Assembly (NCBI GenBank): GCA_034387635.1
Contig: JAOANU010000017.1
Coordinates: forward strand, 806,001 to 870,000
Direction: 5' to 3'
Length of the DNA stretch: 64,000 bases
From: Rhodosporidiobolus odoratus
Taxonomy: Eukaryota; Basidiomycota; Microbotryomycetes; Sporidiobolales; Sporidiobolaceae
Shown: positions 20,900 through 32,137 of the stretch, piece by piece
How the letters are laid out: each line of letters opens with the position of its first letter
Position numbering within the stretch: position 1 is the stretch's first letter
The notes under the pieces: generated by a model
What the model saw: the letters and a program-made list of their open reading frames with translations, nothing else
Told to the model about the DNA's origin: nothing
Databases searched by the model: none
Program-made: the position numbers and the translations under genes

Positions 20900-21963
20900 G
20901 GCAGCCTTCCTAGGTGGTTCGAGGGTGGGCGGAGAGGAGATGTCGTTGAGAAGAGTGACACACGTGAAACCTGGAGGAGGAACCGGTGTTGTTTTAACTT
21001 GCTTTTTCGACTTTCAATCCTTAGCTGCATACCGGGCACTTCGGCGGGATTTGCCGAGCGAGTCAGGAGTCAAAGGAGTTGAGGAGGGTTGGGACTGCAG
21101 GTGAGTTTGCCCTTTTACCTGAGTCCGCTTTCTCAAGCAGCTCCCCTTGTCCAATCTGCGAGCTGACCCGCTCTCGATCCCATAGTAAACTCGCTACAAC
21201 CTACCGCCTTCCTCTCTACCCCTGTCCCACTCCCCCGACTTCACCTCGCCAACGGTTCCAGCTTTCCTTCTCTCCCTCTGTTTTTTGCTTTCACCTCACT
21301 CTTCTCCACCAGTCAATGACACCATTCAACCTCTGACACTACCCGAGTTAGCAGTTTCTGGGAGGGGCAGAAGGGCTGACGGGGCAGGACGGCGCCGGGG
21401 TGTGGGAGTGCGATGGGGGGATGGGGGAGATGGAGCACGTATGCCCGGAAGGTCGTTTGGGGACGGGCGAGGGTGGTCGAGTCTGGTGATAGAAACTTTT
21501 GACCTGGGCTAGGCGAACTAGACCCGTTGTTTAGCATGAAATGCGTCTATTCTTTCCCCAACAGAGGGAGAGGAGAAAGCCCGAATGAGACATTTGCGAG
21601 ACCTGCGGAACAGGACCAAAGGGAAAGACAAGGGCATAAGAACGACGACCGGGAAGAACACCGAAACAAAAAGGCATGAGGAGAAACAGGGTGTAGTAGG
21701 ACAGGGTGAGGCAATAATTGCGTGTCCGTGTATGAAATGGGGCAACTAGAGGCCGTAGCTGAATGAGCGGGTGATAGAGAGGAAAGAGACAGGTATGACA
21801 ACGGTTTGCGAAGGCGAAACGACAACGGCGAAGCGACCGAGAATGAGCGTACGATATGGATACTAGTGGAAGGAATGGTAGTGTCTGTTGACGAGCGTCG
21901 AGAGGATGAGAGGAAGGATTGCGAGAGCAAGGAAATGCTGAAAGAAGAGGAAGGTCGGTATCG
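20900..21963. other. Intergenic region between the island and the PDK1 gene
   Basis: About 1.06 kb has only weak frames without protein-like composition. The part near 21900 should carry the 3' untranslated region of the kinase gene. No RNA gene or repeat was recognised. Confidence 0.4.
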
Positions 21964-24900
21964 CTATCGCCCTTGCGGCCCCATCAAGCCCGCCCGATGT
22001 GCTTCTTTCAGCTCCGCAATCCACCGCTCAGCCTGGCCGGAGGGTTCGTCGTACTTGTAGTTTCGCGAGGACTGATGCAGAGCAGGCGCAAATCAGCGAA
22101 CCGTACCGTCCCGGAAAAGGAGAAAGGATGCGCACCGTCTTGACCACGAAGCCTCGTCCTTCCTTCCCAGCTTGCTCAACGTGAATGAAGGCGCTGACCC
22201 CTTCACGTCGCACCCCTCCCCGCAGCGCACTGCCAAGGAATACCTCGCTCTTGACCGTGATCTTCTGCGGGCTCTCCTTGATGCAGAGTAGACGTGGGTA
22301 GTCGGTCAGAATGAGGGTGCGCGGCTTGGCGCCTGGTTTGGGCGGTGGGGGCGCGAGGGCCGGCGGCGACGAAGGGGAAGGAGAATTGGACAGGGAGGAC
22401 ATTGTCGGGGCGGAGGAGGAGCTGCCGGACGTAGCTGCAGCCGTCAAAGAGGTAGCGGTTGAGGACGAGCCTACCGAGGATGAAGGCGAGGAAGAGATGA
22501 GGTTGAGCGGATTCAGCCCGGGGAATTTTAGCTTGGTGGGACCTCGTAAGATGGCGGTGCGTGCTGCGGCTGCTGAGGACGCGGGTCGCTGTAAGACCTG
22601 CGAGAGCATAAGGATCGTCTCGCTTGGAAGCAGGACATTGCTCCATTTTCCGACACCAAACGTCGATGCCGGCGGAAGATCTCGCCCGCTGGCCGAGGTC
22701 GGAGACGAAGCGGTCTCGTCGACATCGTACTCGTCGCTGACTGAGCCGCGCTCCGCGCGGTCATCTGCCCATTCGCCATCGCCTTCTCCATCCTCGCCGA
22801 CTCGAGAGCGGTACGTCGCCCGCGTCAGGCCCGTCCCATTGGTCGAAGGAGCAAGTGACGAGCCTGCTCCGTCGTCGAGGAGAACGAATTCGCCTCGAAC
22901 CACCGGTGCAGGTTGGACGAGTCCTGTCTTGATATCGGGAGGGTCGATGGTCCAAATTGTGGAGAAGTCGATCGGACCGTGAACAGGATCGGTCGAAGAG
23001 AGCGACGGTGACTGCGGTGGGGTCGAGGATGCCGGGAGAGACGGAGAGGAAGGACCGCGTGGCGAGACGGACGTCGCCGAGGAAGAGCCGAGTGGTGAGG
23101 TAGTAGCGGCTGTAGGGGCAGACGACGGAGAGGGAACAGGCGAAGCCATAGACAATCGTGAAGTTGCCTCCGTGACATCCGCATCCACCACGTCTGCCTT
23201 GGACACCAACGCTTGCGATGGCGCATTCAAGCTCGACGCCGGAGTCGACGTCGCGGTCGCCAACGACCTGTCCTCCCCAACTTCAAGACTCGAAGGAGCA
23301 GTACTTTCTGGCGTACTCGCATCCTGCTCTTCTGCGACCGGCAACTTCTCCGACCCTTCTTGCTCACCATAAAGCAGATCTGGCGGAATCGCCTCGCTAA
23401 AGAAGGGGTGTCGCATAATCGCCTCAATGCCGTTCCCGTTTTTCGGATCGCCACCCAGCCTAGCCGCCGGGTCGAGCACGAGGAGATTCTCGACCAGATC
23501 CTTTGCGACGGCGGGAAAGCCGAGGGGGAATTCGTATTCGAGGTTGATAATCTTTTGGAACATGAGGTATTCGGTCCGGGCTTGGAAGGGAGGTCGACCG
23601 GCGAGGAGTTGGAAGAGGACGCAGCCAAGGGCCCAGAAGTCGGAGCTGTGTGTGGGATCGCTTGTCAAAATGGACAAACCCCCAAAAGGGAGGACAGGCA
23701 ACGCACGAGAAACTCGATTCCTTCCCTTCGCTAAGCACCTCTGGACTGACGTATTCCGGAGTGCCGACAAAGCTTCTTGCTCGCGGTCGACCCTGGGAGT
23801 CTGTAGGGGAGAAAACGCTCTAGGTACCAGCTCTTCGTGGCTTCCAAGCAGAGAATGACAAGGAGGTGCGTGGTCAGAATAAAGAGACCGGAACGCACCA
23901 GCCTGATCCGCAGGTCTACCATCAATCAGCTCCTCCTTCTTCAGCAACTTGGCTGTGCCGAAATCCGTAATCTTCATCCTCATCGACGTAGTCAGAAGAA
24001 TGCTATTCCGGGTTGACCCAGTTTTCCGTTAGCATCTGCGTCAAACGAGCGGGAGACGCAAATAACCGAAAACCTACTTTTCGGGCTTGAGGTCTCGGTG
24101 GATAACGCCTTTTTCGTGCATGAACTTGACTGCGTCGAGGATCTGGGCTGTATAGTATCGAGCCGATGGGAGGTCGAACGAGCCGTACTGAGTGTGCGAC
24201 AGGCGGGGTTAGCATGCCATTGAACCCTCGACAGTGAGCAAGAGAAGCGAGAGACCTACTTGCTTGATCCACTTGAGCAATTCACCATTCTCTGCGAGCT
24301 CGAGGACGTAATCTGTGACCGCGAGCATCATCTCAGTTTGGGAAAGGCCAAGCGCAAGGAAAGGGGGCAGGGACGGGGAAGGAAAACGTACAGAGACTCC
24401 ACTCGTCCTGGAACGTCCACCACAGCTTGATCACACCCGGATGACCGTCGAGAGCTTTCAGCGTGTCCCGCTCGATGAGGACATACTTCGTCTTCTTCTC
24501 GCGCTTGATATGTTCCTTGTCGAGGACTTTCAGTGCATAGTGTCGATGAGGTGGGTGGGTCGTGGTGACGTGGGTGACCTGGATCGCGGAAGCGGCAAGC
24601 GCGAGAGAGTCAGCGAAAGCAGTTGGTGAACGCAAGGAACTGAACGAACAGTCGAGTAGCTGCCTTCTCCCAGTACCTCGCCAAACTCAAAGTCCTCCGT
24701 ACTCCGCCGATTCCCCACCACCCCCAAGCTATTCGCAATACTATTCCCTCCGACCGAATCTTCCCGCTGCCTCGTCTGCGACAGCGAAGGTCGTCCCGGC
24801 GAATCCCCACGCACGCCCACGAGGGACTGTAAGTACGAAGAGGAGTGTATAAGAGGCGAGGCAGGTGGCATAGTCCCCAGCGGGCTCGAGGGACCAGCAG

Positions 24901-26359
24901 TTGAATCGCTTCTCGAGCTCTTCGTGCTCAACTCCCTTTCCCTCCGCTCCAGAGCTCGCTGAGGGCTCTCCCATCGACCTCGACTTGGAAACCCTCCTCG
25001 CCCTGGCGAGTTCAGCCCGTCGCTGCTTTGTCCTTCGCTCACGGGAGAAGGGAGCGAATCTCCCGCTCCATAGCCGGCAGAAGCGTTCATCGCCCCTGAC
25101 CCCGTCTGCGCCGGTTGCAAGTACGCTCCTCCTGAGGACGCAGCGTCCTTGCCACCGCCAATTGAGGACGAAGACGACCATCGTCCTCTCCACCCCGCCA
25201 GTCCCGGTCGACTTGACCCGCCATCTGGGCCCAAACCTGCGCCTCCTTCCTCCACCCTGCCCTTACCCTTGACATCTGCCTCTCCAGGTCCACCGCCCGT
25301 CCTCGTCGGCGATCCCACGCCTACTCCGTATGCCCCCAAGGCGTTGAGCCCTCTCGTCATGATCTTTGGAACGTTCCTCCCACCTCGTCCAGCAGCTCCT
25401 GCTCCGCCTGGAACACCTCGCTGGGGTTTCCTCATTGGCACGGCCTGGACCGAGCTTGTGCTCCGGACGGAGCTTGCTCGAGACACGCCGCCAGACGTAT
25501 GGTGCGTGTGCGTCGTGAGGCCGGACTGAGAAGATGAAGTGGAGGCGATGGAGACGCGCGAAGGAGTGGTGGAAAGGGGAGCGCCGACGTTGGAAGCGGC
25601 TTGCGAGGCAGAAGCGGATGGCGCGACAGACGAGCCGGACGCACTGTCGGAAGATGGTGGAGGGGGCGGTGTAGCGGCAGAAGAGGAAGAAGGGGCAGCG
25701 ATGGGGGTCATGGGCATCAGAGGGGCGTTTTGTGGCCCTCCTCCTCCGTTGGGTATGGGCGAGTTGGGCGACGGGTGTCCAGCCAACATGCCTGTTGGCC
25801 CATAAATTGACGGACCTAGCCCCGGCGTGGGCGGAGGAGGGTAGTGCTTCTGATCGCGCTTTTCCTGACCCTTCTCTGCGAGAGTAAGCTGAGGAACGTT
25901 GGGAGCAGAGTAGGACAGCCCCGAGACGGTCGGGCGCCGCTTCCGTTGAGAAGGAGGCGACGAGGGCATAGACGTGAAGGAGAGGCCACCGCGAATGGAG
26001 GCGCTCATGGTTTCGCCGACAGTGTTGGTGAGGGTTGCGAGAGTCGACGAGCGGGACCGGATACGAGGGCGGGTCAGAGTGGGGGATGCAGGCGCGTCGG
26101 ATGTGGGAGAAGGCGGGCGGGCAGTGGCCGACGAGGAAGAGCGCCTCAGTCTCCTCACTGGGGAAGACGAGGAAGAGACCGAAAGCCTCCTCGCGGTGGA
26201 AGCGATCGCCGCGGAAACGAGCGGTTTCGGCGGGGGAGGAGTAGCCGAGGTGGCTGCTGCTGTACTTGCGGTCGCTGGCGTATCGGGGGAGGTCGACGCA
26301 GAGGACAGGCCAATCCCGCCTGTTAGGGATGGTAGAGGGGGAAGTGGGCGGACGAACAC
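21964..26359 (-). CDS. PDK1: PDK1/Pkh-type AGC protein kinase with C-terminal PH domain
   Basis: Reading leftwards, about 550 disordered Ser/Pro/Gly-rich residues precede the kinase domain. Exons in order carry the Gly-rich loop (GEVLGEGSYSTV), the ATP-binding lysine (YALKVLDKEHIKREKKTKYV), LKWIKQYGSFD, the catalytic loop HRDLKPEN, DFGTAK, the activation segment SFVGTPEYVSPEVL and DFWALGCVLFQLLAGRPPF. About 300 disordered residues then lead to a PH domain (TLILTDYPRLLCIKES to the closing helix AERWIAELKEAHRAG), ending at TAG 21964-21966. This order (AGC kinase, then C-terminal PH) is that of PDK1, which phosphorylates the activation loops of other AGC kinases in sphingolipid/TOR-linked signalling. 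At about 1,250 residues it is far longer than animal PDK1. The frame is open to 26359 but starts with GTG there, so the true ATG probably lies in an upstream exon. Confidence 0.9.
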
Positions 26360-27440
26360 GATGCGAGGTTTCTACCGCTTCGCTGACCGCACGGTAGAAG
26401 ACGAGATGGACGAGAAATAGATCGAAGAACAGCTGGGGAAGGTAGCTGGGGTTTGATCTGTGATGCGAGAGAAAGCGAGTAAGGAAAGTCAGTTCGTATC
26501 TTGCCCCATCGCGCTGCTTTCCCTAGCCTCTACTACATCTGGCAGGACTCTACGTCTCTCGTTACTCCGCTGCGTGTATGTAAGCGAGCCGTTGGCGACA
26601 TCGCCGGTGTTCCCCCTCTCGAGTCTCCGAAGCGGAGACTGATCGAACCTCATCCTGCCCCTCTCCCACGATACGACCGGGGTAAGCCTTCCCGCAGCTG
26701 ACCACCCTCAATACCAGCAATTCACGTCTTCCTTGACGCGTTCAATGAGGTGTGAGGCGCGCGAGGGACAACGGAAAGAGCAGTATCCGCGATTCCTCCA
26801 GCCGGCCTCAATTCGAACCCAAAGTAGACGATACGCACCTGATACTGCTACACTCCGACTGTTGAAATCGATGTATAGTAGTTCAAGGTGGTTCGGCGGA
26901 GATCTTTGTTGAGGGAGTTGAGAGTGGGGGTCGACAACGGAACGGATTCGAGTCGAGTCGAAGTGTGCTGCGGAGTCGATCTAACCACGTGGGTAGCTTG
27001 TTCGCAGCGTTGAGGTGGTCTGCAGCAGTCAGGCAGGGTGTTTGTAACAGTAGCAGCAGTTAGAGAACCCTGAACAAGGTCAACAGTGAAGTGGGAGGGA
27101 CGCGCTCTCGATCGCTTTTTTCCAACTTCGGATCTCGAATCTGTTTCGCATTATCGATTGATGACTAAATATGAAGGAGGGCAAACAAGGGTTGACTATC
27201 CTATTTGCAATGTCATTGTCAGAGTGAATGAAAAGACAAGTGTCTAGACTACTGGGGAAAAGGCAGAACAGGACGATGACGAGAAGAGGAAATCGGAGAA
27301 CAGGCAAAATCTGAATAGTCGGACAGATAACGAGAAATAGAGGACGAGATAGAGTAGCGCTTGAGCCCGCCCTACGACCAGCGGGGAGGTTTGAGTCCGA
27401 TTTGGGTTTGTACATGGTTTGGCGACGTTGCTTTTTCTTT
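26360..27440. promoter_or_regulatory. Intergenic region, presumed PDK1 promoter and leader
   Basis: About 1.08 kb between two minus-strand genes. The part next to 26360 should contain the kinase promoter and possibly a short first exon; an ATG-initiated frame near 26605 (MSPTARLHTR) ends in a usable donor-like sequence, but I could not prove it. Nothing else was recognised. Confidence 0.35.
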
Positions 27441-29014
27441 TTACTCTTGGTCCTCCTCGCGCTTCCTGAGCTCCTCATGCTGTGCCCGTTTCCTCTGAAC
27501 CTTGGCCGCCAGGTCCTCATTACTTGACGCAGACGCAGACGCACTTGCCGTTGCGGGGAGCGAGGCAGAGATGGCGGCGGATGAGGGCGGAAGAGAGTTG
27601 GACGTAGAAGCGGAGGAGAGGACGGAAGAGCTTAGACTGGACGTCGGCTCAGACTCGGGGATCGAAGAAACGGTCGCAGTCTGCTTGGCGACGTCAACCC
27701 AGGCGCCGTCGAGGGTCCCAATCGTGTAGCCTCCGCCGTTGACCTGCTCGAGAACAAGTTGAATAGAAGGGGAGATGTGTACGCGGCGAGAATCAAGCGA
27801 ACGACGACAGTCAGTACGCGGTCAAGGACAGTGGCAGCCACGAGGGGAGGCCCAGAATCCGGCAACAGCGGCTTGCAGGGCGTAGTGGCGAGTAGAAGGA
27901 CAGAGAGAGAAAGGATAACGCACAATCGGCCTAGTAGTCTTTACCAACGTGTAGCTCCGGCCCTTCCTGTCCGTGCTCGTACTGTATTCCTCCTTGCCTT
28001 CAGCTTCCTCCTCGACCTCGGAAGAAGGCGCGGCACGCTTGTAGAGCACAGGGGACGACGAAGGAGCGCTCGTAACCGTTTCCGTCTCAGTGACAGTCTG
28101 GGTGGTACCGACGGTAGTGGTCGAGACGGCGGTCTCTGTGACGGTGTGAGCAGAAACGGTCGACGAAGGAAGAGAAGAGTAGTCGGCGGCACTCGAAGCG
28201 GCGCTCGAGGAAGCAGAGACGTTCAGCTCGCCGCCTCCGTTAGCTCCCGAGGCGGAGATGGGGGACTCGGTGGCGGGAGAGGAGGAAGGAGAGGTTGGGG
28301 CAGAAGTGGCTGCGGCCTCGGCGGTAGTGGAAACGGGCACAAAGCCGGTAAGAGTGCCGATGGTGTAACCGCCTATAAATTCACGCCGGGTGAAAGACAA
28401 AGCATGACATCAGTATACTGGTTGGCAGGAGGCAGCCGAAGGAGCCTAGGAAGGAATGCGAAGGGCACCGCGAGGATGCCAGAGACTATAAAACAAAACA
28501 TAGGACGGGGTCCGAACAACAAGAACGCACCTGGGTTTACGATGGGCCTAGTTGTCCTGACGAACGTCATCGTGCTGCCATCCTTCAGGGTACTCGTGCT
28601 GAACTCCTCGCCACCGGCCCTCTTGACCCACCACCTCCAACTGCCCTCTCGTCCATGTTCCGCCAACCCGTCAGCCTCCTCCGCATACTGACCAACCCCC
28701 GAGTACCCGCAGAGCTCTTTGGCGCGCGTGAAGGCTCGTTCAGCCGTCTCAGGCTTGCAGTACAGCCCCGCTCCTGCTAGTCCGCCGAGGGCGAGGACGA
28801 GAACGGCGAGGGTGACGACGCCAGCTTTGAGAGCGGCTTTACGCGTCGCCTGAGCTGGTTCTTGGTGCTCTTGCTTGAGAGGGATTCCGTCCGAGTCGGA
28901 ACGGGCGAGAAGAGGAGGTTTCTCGTTAGGTGAGGAGGAGGGGGAGGTGGGAGAGGAAGGTGCTGTGTCAATCGGCGACTGAGGCAGAGGTTTATAGGCA
29001 GATGGAGATGACAT
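27441..29014 (-). CDS. Type II membrane protein with a duplicated TTRPIV/GGYTIGTL module
   Basis: From ATG 29014 an acidic, Ser/Pro-rich cytosolic tail of about 60 residues contains LLARSDSDGIPLKQEHQE and leads to one membrane segment (AGVVTLAVLVLALGGLAGAG). The outer part begins with a Cys-containing stretch (LYCKPETAERAFTRAKELCG). Two copies of a module follow: FSTSTLKDGSTMTFVRTTRP leading to NPGGYTIGTLTG, and YSTSTDRKGRSYTLVKTTRP leading to NGGGYTIGTLDG. The copies are separated by a Ser/Thr-rich stalk with TVTETETVTS repeats typical of O-glycosylated wall proteins. Introns lie within each module at nearby but not identical positions (phase 1 and phase 0). The C-terminus is a charged helix (VQRKRAQHEELRKREEDQE). 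The frame is open upstream of 29014 but that stretch is unlikely to be coding. I recognise no family. Confidence 0.65.
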
Positions 29015-29433
29015 AGTTGTGTAGTATGAGCAGAAAGACAAGCCAGTCAAGAGAGAACGACGGGAGAATTGGAAGAGGGACCCACCTCGCCCAACGGCAA
29101 TGATGAATGACCTCGGAACCAAACTTAGCGTGTTCAATTTCTGGGCTCGCGCTTTCGAGGTTTCCTTGCAATTGCAGCCCTGAGAGAGCACGACCACTGC
29201 GACTACTGCAATGGGAAGGAACAGACGCGAAAGTACCGACAACGAGGACTGGCGAACTCCGCGTCGGCCGCAATTAAAGAGAAGGGGGAGAAAACGAAAG
29301 GAAAGTGGTTGCTTGTACGGCTTGTCTAGTTTCCAGAGGGGTCTCACTGATGTCATGGCGAACAGCGAAACCGTACGGTATACTCGGGTATCCAATCCTC
29401 CGGGGTATCTTTGCATTTCCTCCGTTTCCTGGC
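29015..29433. promoter_or_regulatory. Intergenic region between two minus-strand genes
   Basis: About 420 bp, expected to hold the promoter of the type II membrane protein gene. The same frame as the downstream gene stays open here to 29416, so an N-terminal extension cannot be excluded. Confidence 0.35.
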
Positions 29434-31396
29434 TTAGCGTCCAAACAGCCCTCCGACTTTCCCTCCTCCTTTTAGCTTCGCCCCTCTCCCGAACCCGCTC
29501 CCCCTCTTTCCGCCTTCATCTCCCTTCACCCCTACTCCTCCCAAGCCTCCTAACCCCTCCCTAACCGCAACCCACAGCGCCGAGACCATAGCCAGATCCC
29601 TCAGATCTTCGGGACCCAGGCTGCCTCCCTCGAGCCCTCGGAGTGGGGAGTACGAGCCGAGAGGTATAGAAGGAAGGAGGGGAGGCAGGAGGAGGGTCGA
29701 GATTAGGTGAGGGTGGTGAGGGGCGGGGCGGAGGGTTGCGAGGTGGAGTTTGCGAGTCCTAGGGGGGTCTGTACAAGCTGAGGTCGACGGAGGGGACGAA
29801 GATGAAGGCAGAGGAGGAGAAGATTTGGACGACGGATCCCTCGAACCCACGCCGGAAGTACGAGACCGCGCAGAGGACATGCTCGTCCTTGACTCTGCAG
29901 CTGTGGCTAGTCCAGAAACTGTTAAGGACGAGGGTGCTGCTTCGGAAAGAGGATAGACCAGGGTGCAAACCCAAGGTCGATCCGAGTCCTCCGGATCAGA
30001 GTCTTCTCCGTCGCCCTCTTCCGCTTCAGGGCCGTTCTCCTTGTTGCCTTGAGCTACTTTGTCCTTGAGCGGTCGGGCGGAGGATCGCCGTCGTGCCGGC
30101 CGGGCCCACTCGATTCGCACCCCTCCTTCTCTTCCCACCCCAGATACGGAACTCGCCAGATCCGATCTGAGCCATCGACGGGGCAAGAATGCGTAGCCTT
30201 GGCTTGACTGCGCGTCCAGACCGGCTGAAACCGACGCAAGCGCGGCGTCCGAAGAAGGAGTTCGAAGGAGAGGGAGTGCGCCGGGCTGGGGTGAGTCGGC
30301 CGAAGACGCTGAGGCGGAGGAGGAAAGAGAGGCGAGGAGTTTGCTGGAAGAAGAGCCTCGCAAACCCGCTGGGGGAGAGGCGGCCGAAGGGGAGGAACCG
30401 GAGCCGCCGCCCAAGCCGAGCTTTTTAAAGCGACCGAGAAAGCCTGTTCCGGGCGTGGGTACGGGCGATGGCAGCGCAGCGGGAGCTGCGGCTGAGGATA
30501 AAGTAGGGAGTGGAGCAAACGGCGAAACCGAAAGCGTCGCCAACTCGAGCGGGTCCCAGATGGCGAAGTCGGTGAATTCGATACCGCGGTTCTTGAGGAA
30601 CTTGGCCACGCGCTGATCGGTGGCTATATAGCGAGACTCGTAGAGGCACAGGAGAGCGACAGGAGATGAGCACGAATCGAAGGACAGTTGAGGGAGGGGC
30701 AACGCCGGGAAAGAACAGAAAAGACGAGAAGGTCAATCACGACAAGCTTGAAAAGGTAGAAGGCGAATCTGAAGAACGCACCAGCATCCGTGACGACAGT
30801 CGGCAATACCGAATGAAAGCTCAGGTTCAACAAGGGCTCGACCTTCCTCCGCCTCCTCCCTCCTCCTCCTTCTTCTCCCGCCTCACTCATCCCGCTGAGG
30901 CTCGTCGCACTAGCACTTCTGCTCGAGCGTGAGGACCTCGTCGAGCTGACAGACGATGACCTCTCCATTCGGGTCTTCCCCGCTGCAGAGCTCGAAGCGG
31001 ACGCATCGCCAACGCTTCCATCGCGACTGACACTCGCCCCGGCGATTGCCCCGAAGCTCTCAGTCCCGCTTCTTCCGCTGCTTGCGCTACCTCGTCTTCC
31101 TCCTCCTGTAAGACTGCCTCGGCTTGACGACGGTACCAGTAGCTGGATCTGAAGGTTCAAAGGATGCGTCGAGTGAGAGGGTGGTGGTCGAACGAGGATG
31201 AAGAGGTCGGGCGGGGGCGGCTGAGGGGCTCTTGTTTGTGTATGAGAGCATCGATGGGTCGGTGCAGGTGCAGAGAGTGGTGGTGCGGTAGGATCGGGAG
31301 TAACGGCAAGACTATTCAGCATGAATCGAAGATGAGCTCTGGCAGAAGGAGAAAGAAGTGATGGACGCACATAGTCCCGCCCCTGCTTCTTGCCAT
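29434..31396 (-). CDS. Conserved-looking fungal protein of unknown function
   Basis: ATG 31396 opens a short exon (MARSRGGT) joined in phase through an intron near 31328-31372 to AHLRFMLNSLAVTPDP. A beta-rich segment follows (DLFILVRPPPSHSTHPLNLQ), then a long Ser-rich region, then a motif that looks strongly constrained and is split by an intron: LNLSFHSVLPTVVTDAG, then DQRVAKFLKNRGIEFTDFAI. The rest alternates Ser/Pro/Gly linkers with ordered pieces (YAFLPRRWLRSDL; RPWVCTLVYPLS; HHPHLISTLLLPPLLPSIPL; DLAMVSALWVAVREGLG) and ends in a Gly/Lys tail with stop at 29434. The protein is about 590 residues. I have a sense of a fungal family with this core but cannot name it, so no function is assigned. 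Confidence 0.65.
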
Positions 31397-32137
31397 CTTC
31401 ACTGAAGGGGTGTGTGCGGCAGCTGGACAGCGCGTGGTGAGGGTGATGATCTGATGATGCTGCTTCGAGAGTGAGGCAGCAAGAGGCAGACAAGTGCAAG
31501 GTGCACAGCGATCGAGCTGCCAAGTTCAAGTGGATCGAGTGATTGGGTCAGCAGTAAAAGAAAGGGCGAACGTAGCAGCGAGATGAGAAGGAAGAAGCGA
31601 GAGAAAGGAGCGAGCGGGAATCGGGGAAACGGACGAAGCCAACACAACCACCGAGCGCCGAAACGCCGGTCAGCAGCGTTGCCAGTACAGCCTCGTCGAA
31701 AGTTATTGTTCCTCGTAGGTCGCAACCGGCGTTGCCACGGCGAGCAAGGGTGGATACACATCGTGGAGGGAGAAAAGGAAAAGAGAGGAAAAAACGATGC
31801 TTGCAGTGGACCACCTTCACACTGTCCAGCTAGACTCGGGGAATCGATCCAGCCGCCAGCAGATGCATAGCTGATTGCCCGGCAAGCGGCAGACAGTCAG
31901 CTTGCAAGGGTGAAAAAAGTCGGCCACCTTCTCAGCAACCCTTTTCTTCTTGACTCGTCCCGTTGCTCTGCCAAGCAGTGCTGACCCAAGCGCGGCGATG
32001 GGATACATGCAGGGGTTGCAAGTTGCACTCTGCGTACGGCAACAAGCGAAAGAAACTCACGACACGCTACAAGCGAAAGACGACAACAAGCAAGCGACTT
32101 CTTCCCACTGACCTCCTCCATTCCTGACACCTGTCCT
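31397..32137. other. Intergenic region, no gene seen
   Basis: About 740 bp between two genes on the minus strand. It should hold the promoter of the unknown conserved gene on one side and the 3' end of the SHPRH-like gene on the other. Frames here are short and lack protein-like composition. Confidence 0.4.

Noticed and set aside
22311..23858. Several long plus-strand frames opposite the kinase gene
   Set aside because: They oppose exons with clear kinase and PH-domain motifs and show no family features themselves.
26805..26880. Possible tRNA gene on the minus strand, with GGGTTCGAATT resembling a B box
   Set aside because: The supposed T stem and acceptor stem do not pair and no A box lies at a suitable distance.
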